A DNA stretch of 64,000 nucleotides from Desulfosporosinus nitroreducens (GTDB lineage: Bacteria; Bacillota; Desulfitobacteriia; Desulfitobacteriales; Desulfitobacteriaceae). This document shows positions 25,805 to 34,359 of this stretch, piece after piece (positions within the stretch are counted from its first letter, which is position 1; each line of letters opens with the position of its first letter). The position numbers and the translations under genes are program-made. The stretch is taken from NCBI RefSeq assembly GCF_023897015.1, contig NZ_JAMHFY010000005.1, positions 1 to 64,000 on the forward strand, read 5' to 3'. Below the pieces are notes generated by a model that worked only from the letters and a program-made list of their open reading frames with translations, was not told the DNA's origin and did not search any database.

Positions 25805-26548
25805 TTACATTTCCATACCCCCATCAACACTCAAGGTCTGTCCTGTCATATAGGAGGCCTCTGGGGACACAAGGAACCGCACTACGCAGGCGACATCTTC
25901 AGGACGCCCTATACGGCCGAGCGGAATTCCTCGTAAAATGTCAGTTTGCATCCCCTCTGGTAATGTCCCCGTCATATCCGTTAAAATATACCCCGGTGCA
26001 ACCGCATTAACTCGAATTCCACGAGAGGCAAATTCCTTAGCAACAGACTTCGTAAAACCGATAATCCCGGCTTTAGCCGCCGCATAATTGGCTTGCCCTG
26101 CATTTCCTGAAAGACCTACCACCGAAGAAATATTAACAATAACCCCTGACCGTTGCTTAAGCATTCCTTTGCTTACCGCCTTGGTACAGAGAAAAACTCC
26201 TTTTAGATTGGTTGCCATGACTGCATCCCAATCTGCTTCTTTCATGCGAAGGAGGAGTGTATCACGTGTAATCCCAGCATTGTTAACAAGAATATCAATC
26301 TTGCCGAATTGCTCTAAGGTTGTTCGTATCAAGCGATCTACATCAGCCTGTTGGCTCACATCCGCCTGTACAGCCACAGCTTCTCCGCCGGCAGCACGGA
26401 TCAACTCGACAGTTTCCTCGGCTTTATCAGAACGACCGGCATAATTGACAACTACTTTTACACCCGCAGTTGCCAGTTCCAAGGCTATGGCCCGCCCAAT
26501 TCCTCGTCCGCTCCCAGTAACAATGGCTACGCTGTCTTTCAGCATCAT
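25805..26548 (-). CDS. fabG: 3-oxoacyl-[acyl-carrier-protein] reductase
   Basis: This NADPH-dependent short-chain dehydrogenase reduces 3-oxoacyl-ACP. The 247-residue protein shows TGSGRGIGRAIA, NNAG, the catalytic Ser-Tyr-Lys (NISSVVGLSG, YAAAKAG) and the PG turn. Two adjacent ATGs (26546-26548 and 26543-26545) could start it. It follows fabD with almost no gap. Confidence 0.96.
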   Translation of the reverse strand: MMLKDSVAIVTGSGRGIGRAIALELATAGVKVVVNYAGRSDKAEETVELIRAAGGEAVAVQADVSQQADVDRLIRTTLEQFGKIDILVNNAGITRDTLLLRMKEADWDAVMATNLKGVFLCTKAVSKGMLKQRSGVIVNISSVVGLSGNAGQANYAAAKAGIIGFTKSVAKEFASRGIRVNAVAPGYILTDMTGTLPEGMQTDILRGIPLGRIGRPEDVACVVRFLVSPEASYMTGQTLSVDGGMEM

Positions 26549-26549
26549 T

Positions 26550-27488
26550 TTAACGACTCTCCTTCAAATATGCAAGTGACATTTCCAGGGACGCCTTATC
26601 TTCTACGCGGAGAAGATGGGTTTCAGGGGCAATCTTCTTAACTAAACCGGTTAAGACTTTCCCTGGCCCGCACTCTATGAAGGTATCGACACCCAGTTCA
26701 AGAAGATTGCGGACGGATTGTTCCCATAAAACAGCACCACTGACCTGCTCGACCAGTGTTTTAACAGTTCGTTCCGGGGAGATAACCTCTTGCCCATCAA
26801 CATTTGCAATGACAGGACAACGCGGGGTTTGCCAAGCTGTTCCCTCTAAAACCAGGCGCAGTTCTTCTCCCATTTTCTCCATCAAACGAGAGTGAAACGG
26901 CCCACTCACGTTTAGAGGTATAGCACGTTTGGCCCCTAAATTTTTCGCCGCCTCTATAGCATAAGCTACTGCAACTTTTTCTCCAGAAACAACCACTTGT
27001 CCTGGACAGTTATAGTTGGCCGGGGCTACTATCCCCTGCTCTGATGCCAAGCGACAGGCTTCCTCAACTTTATCAGTTGACAGTCCCAGGATGGCAGCCA
27101 TCCCTCCCTCACCGTCCGGAACCGCTCCTTGCATAAGCTCACCCCGTGATCTTACCACGCGTAAAGCCTCTGCAAAATCCAGACTGCCTGCAGCGACATG
27201 CGCTGAGTACTCACCCAGGCTGTGCCCAGCAACATAGTCCGCTTCAATTCCTGCATCGCGAAGTTGCTGCCAAGCCACCACGCTTACGAGCAATATTGCC
27301 GGTTGGGTATTTACCGTCTTTTGAAGTTCCTCTTCCGGACCCGCTTCTATCATCGAGATGAATTTACTTCCTAAAATTTTACGTGCTGTCTCCAGAGCCT
27401 TCTCTCCACTTGGAGTCTGAAAGAGCTCTCTACCCATTCCAACGTATTGAGATCCTTGTCCCGGAAAAACAAAGGCAAGTTTACTCAA
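26550..27488 (-). CDS. fabD: Malonyl-CoA:ACP transacylase, TTG start
   Basis: This enzyme moves malonyl groups from CoA to ACP. With a TTG start at 27486-27488 the protein is 312 residues beginning MSKLAFVFPGQGSQ, the usual family start, and AGGAGGG lies 7 nt upstream. An in-frame ATG at 27530 would overlap the upstream gene and add 14 unconserved residues. The active-site Ser90 lies in GHSLGEYSA and the partner histidine in GPFHSRL. Confidence 0.95.
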   Translation of the reverse strand: MSKLAFVFPGQGSQYVGMGRELFQTPSGEKALETARKILGSKFISMIEAGPEEELQKTVNTQPAILLVSVVAWQQLRDAGIEADYVAGHSLGEYSAHVAAGSLDFAEALRVVRSRGELMQGAVPDGEGGMAAILGLSTDKVEEACRLASEQGIVAPANYNCPGQVVVSGEKVAVAYAIEAAKNLGAKRAIPLNVSGPFHSRLMEKMGEELRLVLEGTAWQTPRCPVIANVDGQEVISPERTVKTLVEQVSGAVLWEQSVRNLLELGVDTFIECGPGKVLTGLVKKIAPETHLLRVEDKASLEMSLAYLKESR

Positions 27489-27489
27489 A

Positions 27490-28446
27490 TTAGGCCCTCC
27501 TATCTCCGAACCGTGACACGAGACGCTCATATTCCTGTTCCGCAGATTGCATAATGTCCTGAATAATCTGCGCTGCAGGTTCGATGCATCTTACTGCTCC
27601 AGCAACTTGACCAGCCATAATTGAACCATTTTCTATGTCTCCATCCACCATAGCTAAGCGCAATTTCCCAATACCCAGTTTCTCAAGCTCGGCAGCCAAC
27701 ATTCCTTCCCGTTCATGTTGATCCATTTCACGTGTAAAGCGATTATCTAAACAACGAACAGGATGACCCGTTGAACGTCCGGTAATAACAGTAGAGCGAT
27801 CTTTGGCTTTAAGAATTCTGTCTTTAATAAGTTGAGAAATCGTACACTCTTCTGCGCACATAAAGCGCGTTCCCATTTGTACCCCTTCTGCTCCAAGGGC
27901 TAAAGCTGCCACCAAACCTCGGCCATCCACGATCCCTCCGGCAGCTATAACTGGAATTTTTACAGCATCGACTACTTGAGGAACCAGCGGCAGGGTTCCA
28001 ATCTCACCGATATGTCCGCCCGACTCCATTCCTTCTGCAATGAGTGCGTCAACCCCAGCCTTTTCCAGACGCCTTGCCAAAGCGACCGAAGCCACCACCG
28101 GAATCACCTTTGTCCCGACTTCTTTAAGTTTTGGCACATATTTCCCAGGGTTCCCAGCTCCTGTAGTGATCACAGGCACACGCTCTTCCAAAATAACCTG
28201 CATTACTTCATCCACAAATGGGGACATAAGCATGACGTTAACTCCATATGGTTTATTCGTAATCGCTTTCACTTTGCGGATTTCTTCACGCAACCAGTCT
28301 GCAGGCGCCTGTCCCGAACCAATAATGCCTAAACCACCACTCTCCGAGACCGCTGCAACCAATTCTCCCGTCGAAACCCAAGCCATTCCCCCTTGGAAGA
28401 TAGGGTAATCGATTCCGATTAGTTCACATATTCGTGTTTTTATCAT
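27490..28446 (-). CDS. fabK: Enoyl-[acyl-carrier-protein] reductase FabK (FMN-dependent)
   Basis: This flavoprotein is the likely enoyl reductase completing the elongation cycle, since no fabI is seen. The 318-residue protein begins MIKTRICELIGIDYPIFQGGMAWVS and contains EGMESGGHIG and LGAEGVQMGTRF. The ATG at 28444-28446 overlaps the fabH stop as ATGA, arguing for coupling; a start 15 codons earlier is possible but less likely. It lies between fabH and fabD, as in streptococcal and clostridial fab operons. Confidence 0.93.
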   Translation of the reverse strand: MIKTRICELIGIDYPIFQGGMAWVSTGELVAAVSESGGLGIIGSGQAPADWLREEIRKVKAITNKPYGVNVMLMSPFVDEVMQVILEERVPVITTGAGNPGKYVPKLKEVGTKVIPVVASVALARRLEKAGVDALIAEGMESGGHIGEIGTLPLVPQVVDAVKIPVIAAGGIVDGRGLVAALALGAEGVQMGTRFMCAEECTISQLIKDRILKAKDRSTVITGRSTGHPVRCLDNRFTREMDQHEREGMLAAELEKLGIGKLRLAMVDGDIENGSIMAGQVAGAVRCIEPAAQIIQDIMQSAEQEYERLVSRFGDRRA

Positions 28447-29444
28447 ACTTCTAAGCCTACTTTCGTCCATTTCAAAACACACGCGCCCCAAGTTAGTCCC
28501 GTGCCGAAACCTGCCATCACGATAATATCCCCCTCTGCAATACGTCCCGATTTGAACGTTTCATCTAAAGCGACTGGAATAGACGCGGCTGACATATTGC
28601 CATACTTATCTAAATTTACAACCACTTTATCCGGAGAAATACCAAGTCGTCTAACAGCCGCATCTACAATTCTAATATTGGCTTGGTGCGGTATAAGAAG
28701 ATCCACATCCTCGATTTTTAAATTAGCATTCTTCAGAACTTTAACTGAAACTTCGCCCATAACTCGGACGGCGAATTTATAGACTTCCTTGCCCTCCATC
28801 TGAAGAGTGTGCAGATTTTTCTCGACAGTTTCAAGACTTGCAGGATACATAGAGCCCCCAGCCGGTTGACTTAGTAAAGCACCACCCGAACCATCAGAGC
28901 CTAATTCGAAACCTAAAAAGCCAAAACCCTCTTTTACAGGTTGCAAAACCGCGGCTCCTGCACCATCTCCAAAAAGGATACAAGTCGAACGATCTTTCCA
29001 GTTGAGCACCTTGCTTAAGGTTTCCCCGCCAATGACGAGCACTGTTTTATACATCCCTGTAGCAATAAACTGGCTGCCTGTCACCACTCCATAGATAAAT
29101 CCACTGCATCCCGCTTCCAGATCAAAGCCTGCCGCATTTCTGGCTCCTAAACGGTCTGCTACAAGGCAAGCAGTGGCTGGAAATGCATAATCCGGGGTTA
29201 TCGTAGCTACGATAATCAGATCGACCTCCTCAGGGGCGATTTGGGCATCTTCTAAGGCCTTCAACCCTGCTTGATAACACAATTCAGAAACAGGCATGTC
29301 CTTCGGGGCAATATGGCGTTGCTTGATCCCTGTACGCGAAATAATCCATTCGTCATTGGTGTCCAAAAACTGTTCAAAATCTTTATTAGTTACAATGTTT
29401 TCAGGAACATATGATCCTATCCCCACAATTCCCACACTACGCAT
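28443..29444 (-). CDS. fabH: 3-oxoacyl-[acyl-carrier-protein] synthase III
   Basis: This enzyme starts fatty-acid synthesis by condensing acyl-CoA with malonyl-ACP. The 333-residue protein has Cys113 in AGCSGFIYG, His in IPHQANIRI and Asn in YGNMSAASIP. The ATG at 29442-29444 (MRSVGIVGIGSYVPE) follows AAGAGGA by 9 nt and matches the family start; an ATG nine codons earlier is less well placed. It follows plsX by about 40 bp. Confidence 0.96.
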   Translation of the reverse strand: MRSVGIVGIGSYVPENIVTNKDFEQFLDTNDEWIISRTGIKQRHIAPKDMPVSELCYQAGLKALEDAQIAPEEVDLIIVATITPDYAFPATACLVADRLGARNAAGFDLEAGCSGFIYGVVTGSQFIATGMYKTVLVIGGETLSKVLNWKDRSTCILFGDGAGAAVLQPVKEGFGFLGFELGSDGSGGALLSQPAGGSMYPASLETVEKNLHTLQMEGKEVYKFAVRVMGEVSVKVLKNANLKIEDVDLLIPHQANIRIVDAAVRRLGISPDKVVVNLDKYGNMSAASIPVALDETFKSGRIAEGDIIVMAGFGTGLTWGACVLKWTKVGLEV

Positions 29445-29485
29445 CAATCGCAGTCCTCTTTTCTCATTCACTAGTCAGCTCAAAC

Positions 29486-30472
29486 CTACTTAGGGAGATC
29501 TTCTCGAATTTGTTCAATCAAGTTCACTTGCACACACTCTCGAGCTACCCGAATAGCATTAAATATTGCCTTGGCTTTTGAACTCCCGTGGCAAATAATG
29601 CTGATTCCATTAACCCCAAGCAGTGGCGCTCCACCATACTCCGAATAGTCCATCATCTGGGCAATCTCTTTTAACCCCGGCTTCACAGCCAGTGCACCTA
29701 GTTTACGAACCATGTTTGAAGTAATCTTCTCCTTAATCTGCTCAAACAATACCCCAGCTAGCCCTTCTGCTGTTTTTAATAGGATATTTCCTGCAAACCC
29801 TTCACAAACAACTACATCCGCTCGTCCATAGGGAACATCCCGCCCCTCTACGTTGCCGATAAAATTTAATGGGCTGGCTTTTAACAGCGGATAAGCCTTT
29901 TGGGTCAGCTCATTTCCCTTTCCTTCTTCGCTTCCTACATTAAGCAGACCGACGCGGGGATTCTGAATTCCTAAGATTTTCGTCGCATAAACACTGCCCA
30001 TCAGCCCGTATTGGCAAAGTTGTTCAGGCGTTGCATCCATGTTTGCCCCTACATCGAGAATAAGTTTCCCACCTTCTGGAGTCGGCAGAATAGTAACAAT
30101 GGCCGGACGTTCAATCCCCTTGATACGTCCCAAGCCTAAAAGTGCAGCAGCCATTTGAGCTCCAGTGCTTCCGGCACTGACTACTGCATCAGCTTCACCT
30201 TGTTTAACCAAGCGGGTAGCAACGACAATAGAGGAATCTTTTTTCTTACGCACCGCATTAGCCGGATGCTCATCCATCTCTATAACCTCTGAGGCTTCAT
30301 AAAGAGATACATTTCCAGGCAAAGTGCCTCCTGACAGAAAAGTTTGAATCCGCTCCTTTTGCCCTACTAGTATAAGCTGAACATCCGGGCTTGATTTTGC
30401 GGACATCATCGTCCCTTTAATGATCTCTTCCGGAGCATAGTCCCCGCCCATTGCATCCACAGCAATTCTCAT
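29486..30472 (-). CDS. plsX: Phosphate acyltransferase PlsX
   Basis: This enzyme makes acyl-phosphate from acyl-ACP, linking fatty-acid synthesis to phospholipid assembly. The 328 residues begin MRIAVDAMGGDYAPEEIIKG and include VSAGSTGAQMAAALL and LLNVGSEEGKGNEL. It starts directly after the fapR stop (TAA-ATG) with its ribosome-binding site GGAGGTGG inside the fapR end, so it is coupled to fapR. Confidence 0.96.
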   Translation of the reverse strand: MRIAVDAMGGDYAPEEIIKGTMMSAKSSPDVQLILVGQKERIQTFLSGGTLPGNVSLYEASEVIEMDEHPANAVRKKKDSSIVVATRLVKQGEADAVVSAGSTGAQMAAALLGLGRIKGIERPAIVTILPTPEGGKLILDVGANMDATPEQLCQYGLMGSVYATKILGIQNPRVGLLNVGSEEGKGNELTQKAYPLLKASPLNFIGNVEGRDVPYGRADVVVCEGFAGNILLKTAEGLAGVLFEQIKEKITSNMVRKLGALAVKPGLKEIAQMMDYSEYGGAPLLGVNGISIICHGSSKAKAIFNAIRVARECVQVNLIEQIREDLPK

Positions 30473-31060
30473 TTATTCCACCTCCTTTTCCCACGAATCT
30501 GCGGAATCCTCTATCGCAAAAAGAATCCAATTACCCTTAAGCACTTCCTCCGAACCAACACTGACTAATATTTGAACCCAGTATTTATTCTGTTTACGTT
30601 TAAGCACCATTCCTTTTGCGATAACAACTTCGCCCAACTGAACAGGCCTTATAAATTTTAATTCGACACTTCCAGTCAAAGCCACTTTAGCATCGACTAG
30701 AGCAATGGCGAGGGAATTTGCTTGAGCAAATAAATAATGACCGCGAGCTACTCTTGCTTTTGTCAAAACCATACTCTCATCAATCATCAGCTTTGAACAA
30801 GCTCTCTCTCCAATTACAAGTTCGAGTAATTCTCCGATTAGCTCCTGATCATCTAATGACTTTAAGGTTGAATACGCCTCTTGAGCCACAGCACGGGTTC
30901 GTTCTCGGAGTTCTGGTATCCCCAATTCTCCGCGATCTAAACGAATAGTTGAGACACTCACCTTAAACCGCTCAGAAAGCTCCTCGTCCGTAGAAAATGG
31001 GTTTTTCAAGAGCGCTTCACCTAAGAGTTTGCGGCGTTCTTCTTTACTGTATCGAGCCAT
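30473..31060 (-). CDS. fapR: Fatty acid and phospholipid biosynthesis repressor FapR
   Basis: This is the malonyl-CoA-responsive repressor of fatty-acid and phospholipid genes. The 195-residue protein has a DeoR-like N-terminal HTH (TDEELSERFKVSVSTIRLDR, about 24-43) followed by a linker and a hot-dog fold domain that binds malonyl-CoA (ARGHYLFAQANSLAIALVDA). It heads the plsX-fabH-fabK-fabD-fabG-acpP unit, and its promoter is overlaid by a FapR operator, so the operon is probably autoregulated. Confidence 0.95.
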   Translation of the reverse strand: MARYSKEERRKLLGEALLKNPFSTDEELSERFKVSVSTIRLDRGELGIPELRERTRAVAQEAYSTLKSLDDQELIGELLELVIGERACSKLMIDESMVLTKARVARGHYLFAQANSLAIALVDAKVALTGSVELKFIRPVQLGEVVIAKGMVLKRKQNKYWVQILVSVGSEEVLKGNWILFAIEDSADSWEKEVE

Positions 31061-31144
31061 CTAAATCACCATTTCTCATCTTGCATATTTCTAAGTATAG
31101 AGTGCAATGCGCAAACCATTATAATTAACCTACTACAGTGAGTT

Positions 31145-31193
31145 TCGAAGCCACAGGTTCGTACTTCGTTCATCGTACTTGGAACCTCGATTT
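31145..31193 (+). repeat. Heptanucleotide array, about seven degenerate units, in the fapR leader
   Basis: Units TCGAAGC, CACAGGT, TCGTACT, TCGTTCA, TCGTACT, TGGAACC and TCGATTT keep the 7-nt register. The array lies between the FapR operator and the fapR start codon, in the transcribed leader. Confidence 0.65.
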
Positions 31194-31210
31194 AGTACCT
31201 GGTCACAATT
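31191..31210 (-). promoter_or_regulatory. FapR operator
   Basis: The plus strand reads TTTAGTACCTGGTCACAATT, which closely fits the known FapR consensus built around TTAGTACCTRRTC. It overlaps the -10 box and start region of the fapR promoter, the arrangement known from B. subtilis. Confidence 0.88.
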
Positions 31211-31236
31211 ATAAACTATCTTATCACGCTTATCAA
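31208..31236 (-). promoter_or_regulatory. Sigma-A promoter of the fapR-fab operon
   Basis: On the minus strand TTGATA is separated by 17 bp from a perfect TATAAT. The -10 box overlaps the FapR operator. Confidence 0.88.
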
Positions 31237-31285
31237 GAAATAACCCTGTCGAATTACTTCCTGCCCTTCGACATAACTAAATAAA

Positions 31286-31325
31286 CAAAAAACAAAGAGC
31301 CCCTCAATATGAAGAGCTCTTTGTT
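31286..31325 (-). terminator. Rho-independent terminator after rpmF
   Basis: AACAAAGAGC pairs with GCTCTTTGTT, extended inward by a few more pairs, and is followed on the minus strand by TTTTTT. It lies about 18 bp after the rpmF stop and separates it from the fapR promoter. Confidence 0.88.
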
Positions 31326-31342
31326 CTTTTCCGTGCCAAACC

Positions 31343-31522
31343 TTAAGATTCAATAGCAATAACTGCCTTGGAATTATAAAACCCACAGCTAGGGCAAATA
31401 TAATGCGGCATTTTTGGTTTATGGCATTGGGGGCATTCGATGTGGTTTGGTGCAGTTAGTTTCCACATAGCCCGACGTTTACGAACCCTTGACTTTGACT
31501 GTCGATGTTGCGGAACACCCAT
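31343..31522 (-). CDS. rpmF: 50S ribosomal protein L32 (zinc-ribbon form)
   Basis: This 59-residue ribosomal protein begins MGVPQHRQSKSRVRKRRAMW. It has a complete zinc ribbon: Cys30, Cys33, Cys43 and Cys46 (CPQC ... CPSC), so it is the zinc-binding form. It lies 32 bp downstream of the DUF177 gene, with which L32 is nearly always paired, and is followed by a terminator. Confidence 0.96.
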   Translation of the reverse strand: MGVPQHRQSKSRVRKRRAMWKLTAPNHIECPQCHKPKMPHYICPSCGFYNSKAVIAIES

Positions 31523-31554
31523 AATTACACCCCCTTTATTTTTTCTGAACTTAA

Positions 31555-32064
31555 TCAGTCATTGGATTGCCACTTGGCCAGTGCTGCTAACCGGGGGTCA
31601 ACTGTACCTTCCCCGCAATTACACGGGGTTAGATTTCTATTTACACCACAGTTTGGGCATAGCCCATGACACTCTGCTGAACAAACAAACTTCATCGGTA
31701 AAGCTAACACAATTTGCTCAAAAATACGATCCTTTATATCGATCTCATCTTTGTCCAAAAGGAGCGCTGTCTCAAGGAGATCTTCAGTAGCTAAAGTTCG
31801 AAACGCCCACTCATCTTCGTAATAAAGATCTAAGGGATAAACGAACGACTCTAAACAGCGTCCACACGTTGCTTTGAGTTCTGTGTGAATAGTTCCTTTT
31901 ACCAGCATAGCTCTACTGGTGTTGTTCACCTGAAGTTGCACATGTACCGGCGCTTGAAATGAGAGGGCTTCTATTCCCAAATCGAAGGTAGAAAAATCCT
32001 CCATTAAATCATAATGGACACTTTCTCCACCGCTGTGACGAACCTGGGCTACATTCACTTTCAT
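31555..32064 (-). CDS. YceD/DUF177 family protein
   Basis: This 169-residue protein belongs to the DUF177 (YceD) family, linked to 23S rRNA accumulation and co-transcribed with rpmF; its molecular role is unclear. It begins MKVNVAQVRHSGGES at 32062-32064, with GGGGTGG upstream; an in-frame start 18 codons earlier would lie inside the promoter. Cysteines occur as CGRC near the middle and in a C-terminal CSAEC ... CPNCG ... CNC group, suggesting metal binding. Confidence 0.9.
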   Translation of the reverse strand: MKVNVAQVRHSGGESVHYDLMEDFSTFDLGIEALSFQAPVHVQLQVNNTSRAMLVKGTIHTELKATCGRCLESFVYPLDLYYEDEWAFRTLATEDLLETALLLDKDEIDIKDRIFEQIVLALPMKFVCSAECHGLCPNCGVNRNLTPCNCGEGTVDPRLAALAKWQSND

Positions 32065-32089
32065 AATACCACCCCAATACACATTCATT

Positions 32090-32118
32090 ATTATAGTTGG
32101 CACAATTTTCTTTGTCAA
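32090..32118 (-). promoter_or_regulatory. Consensus sigma-A promoter of DUF177-rpmF
   Basis: Perfect TTGACA and TATAAT boxes are separated by 17 bp on the minus strand, 25 bp upstream of the DUF177 start. Confidence 0.92.
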
Positions 32119-32153
32119 GGAAAACTCTTTACACTAGTGTAATTGCTTTGGAT

Positions 32154-33347
32154 TTATTGTATTAAGTCATGAGTCTCCAGAGCAATCATCAGTTCCTCGT
32201 TAGTCGGAATTACCAAGACACGGCAACGGGCGTTGGGTTTGGAAACATCTACTTCTTCACTTCTGACCTTATTTTTCTCCGAATCAAGGTCTACTCCTAT
32301 ATAATCCAGGTTCTTACAGATAGCTTCTCGCATGGCCGAAGAGTTTTCTCCGACTCCTGCCGTAAATATAATCCCATCAACCCCACCTAATACGGCGGCA
32401 TAAGAACCAATGAATTGACGGACATCGTGTTCAAAAATATCTAAGGCAAGCCGTGCGCGTACATTACCTTGTCCCGCTGCCACTTCAATATCTCTGAAAT
32501 CACTGCTTATTCCTGAGACCCCTAATGCACCGCATTTTGTATTCAGAAAGTCATTCATTTGATCTACGGTAAAATTCTCTCTGCACATGATATAGGTAAC
32601 AATCGCCGGATCCAAAGCACCTGAGCGCGTTCCCATCATAAGCCCGTCCAAAGGAGTAAAGCCCATAGACGTTTCAATCGATTTCCCGCCGCGTATGGCA
32701 CATATGGAGGCGCCATTACCTAAATGACAGCTGATCAGCTTCAGCTCGCTGAGCGGTTTCCGCAGAAGGACGGCTGCACGTTGACTGACATACTTATGAG
32801 ATGTCCCGTGGAAGCCATATTTTCGAATCCCATACTTTTTATAATACTCATAAGGCAATCCGTATATATAACTTTTAGGCAACATGGTTTGATGAAAAGC
32901 AGTGTCAAAGACTGCCACTTGAGGAACTCCAGGCATCATCTTTTGACAAGCCATAATCCCGGCTATATTGGGAGGATTGTGAAGGGGTGCAAGCTCAACA
33001 CATTCTTTAAGGGCTTTCATAACATCATCATCAATAAGCACGGATTTGGAAAATTTTTCACCCCCGTGAACTACGCGATGCCCTACCCCGCAGATGTCCT
33101 TTAAGTCTTTTAAAGCACCATATTGTGGAGAGACTAATGCCTCCAACACGAGTTTAATAGCTACGGTATGATTTCCAATCTCAGCTTGAATTACCTCTTT
33201 TTCTCCAGATCCTGTTCGATGGGTAAGTACTGACCCAGGAAGACCTATCCGTTCGACCAAACCTTTCCCTATAGCATTCTTCGTGGCCATGTCAATTACC
33301 TGATATTTTAGCGAAGAGCTTCCACAATTAATTACTAGAATCTTCAT
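32154..33347 (-). CDS. ackA: Acetate kinase
   Basis: This enzyme converts acetyl phosphate and ADP to acetate and ATP, or the reverse for acetate activation. The 397-residue protein starts [17 protein letters not shown] and contains [22 protein letters not shown] and [11 protein letters not shown], all diagnostic. No pta is adjacent. The gap to DUF177 contains a promoter and a 10-bp palindrome (ACACTAGTGT, 32131-32140), so the two are separate units. Confidence 0.97.
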   Translation of the reverse strand: MKILVINCGSSSLKYQVIDMATKNAIGKGLVERIGLPGSVLTHRTGSGEKEVIQAEIGNHTVAIKLVLEALVSPQYGALKDLKDICGVGHRVVHGGEKFSKSVLIDDDVMKALKECVELAPLHNPPNIAGIMACQKMMPGVPQVAVFDTAFHQTMLPKSYIYGLPYEYYKKYGIRKYGFHGTSHKYVSQRAAVLLRKPLSELKLISCHLGNGASICAIRGGKSIETSMGFTPLDGLMMGTRSGALDPAIVTYIMCRENFTVDQMNDFLNTKCGALGVSGISSDFRDIEVAAGQGNVRARLALDIFEHDVRQFIGSYAAVLGGVDGIIFTAGVGENSSAMREAICKNLDYIGVDLDSEKNKVRSEEVDVSKPNARCRVLVIPTNEELMIALETHDLIQ

Positions 33348-33522
33348 TTTTTATACCCCTTTGTAATTTTCCGAGCTCAAGAAGTTTTACAAGTATTAGT
33401 AAACTATAGTCTTCCCCGAAAAACGTATTTTCCACTTACTTAATGGCTCCATTTCTTTCCACAAAAGTTGTTTCATTGTTTCATAAAAGAGTGTAGCACA
33501 AAATCTAAGCTTTTTTAACCCC

Positions 33523-34287
33523 TTACGCCATTATTCTCTTAATCTCAGAACATTTCGTCAACGCTATGTTCCGTCCAAGCCGAATCCCTTCTTCAGCCCG
33601 GTCAAACTGAAAACTCCCAATATGACCGATATCTGGTTGCAACAATAAATCTGCACCATGACATTGCGTACGAAATACTTCGTCTTCCAAAATCTCGATG
33701 GATTGCAACAAGATGTCCATTGCGGTGCTCAGTTTATTTGCCAATCCCTTTTTCACATCCACTGCTAAAACCTTATCGGCTCCCATTTCCCGAGCAACAT
33801 GTACTGGTAAACGATTTTTAACTGCACCGTCAACTAGAAGACGACCTTGATAACGATAGGGCTTAAAAAATCCTGGAATTGAAATGCTTGCCCGAACAGC
33901 CTGGGCTACACTCCCCTCGCGAAATACGACAAGTTCCCCTGTTTCAAGATCTGTCGCTACGATGGCCAAGGGAATTTTGAGATCCGCAAATGACATATCT
34001 TTAGTCAAGAGGCGAATTACTTCAAGAATCCTATCCCCTTTTATCAGTCCTTCTTTAGAGACAGCCGGGTCTAATATCTTCTTGGCAAACCCTGGATAGG
34101 TCAACAGGCGTTCGATGCGATAAAGATCCATTCCAGCGCACCACAAAGCACCGAATATAGCTCCTGCACTACACCCGACCACCAAGTCCATGCTTATCAT
34201 TTCTTCATCAAGAACTTGCAGAAACCCTAAATGAGCAAACCCCCGCGCACCTCCGGCACCCAAAACAAGTCCTTTTATTGGATTCAT
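33523..34287 (-). CDS. Patatin-like phospholipase family protein (RssA/YlbK type)
   Basis: This 254-residue protein is a predicted serine acyl hydrolase with a Ser-Asp dyad. Motifs are the oxyanion loop GAGGARGFAHLG near the N-terminus, the nucleophile GCSAGA, and DGAVKNRLPV carrying the aspartate. The ATG at 34285-34287 follows GAGGG by 8 nt; a longer frame from 34332 would overlap the ylbJ upstream region. It is divergent from ylbJ, as ylbK is near ylbJ in Bacillus. The physiological substrate is unknown. Confidence 0.9.
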   Translation of the reverse strand: MNPIKGLVLGAGGARGFAHLGFLQVLDEEMISMDLVVGCSAGAIFGALWCAGMDLYRIERLLTYPGFAKKILDPAVSKEGLIKGDRILEVIRLLTKDMSFADLKIPLAIVATDLETGELVVFREGSVAQAVRASISIPGFFKPYRYQGRLLVDGAVKNRLPVHVAREMGADKVLAVDVKKGLANKLSTAMDILLQSIEILEDEVFRTQCHGADLLLQPDIGHIGSFQFDRAEEGIRLGRNIALTKCSEIKRIMA

Positions 34288-34359
34288 TTGATTTTCCCTC
34301 CCTGTGACTTCTAGGGCCCGGCATTCTTCCATATAAATTATGAAGGAAGGTGTGTTTTC

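Noticed and set aside
34288-34359. Sigma-E promoter for ylbJ
   Set aside because: A CATATAAA segment is present, but no matching -35 box lies at the right distance.
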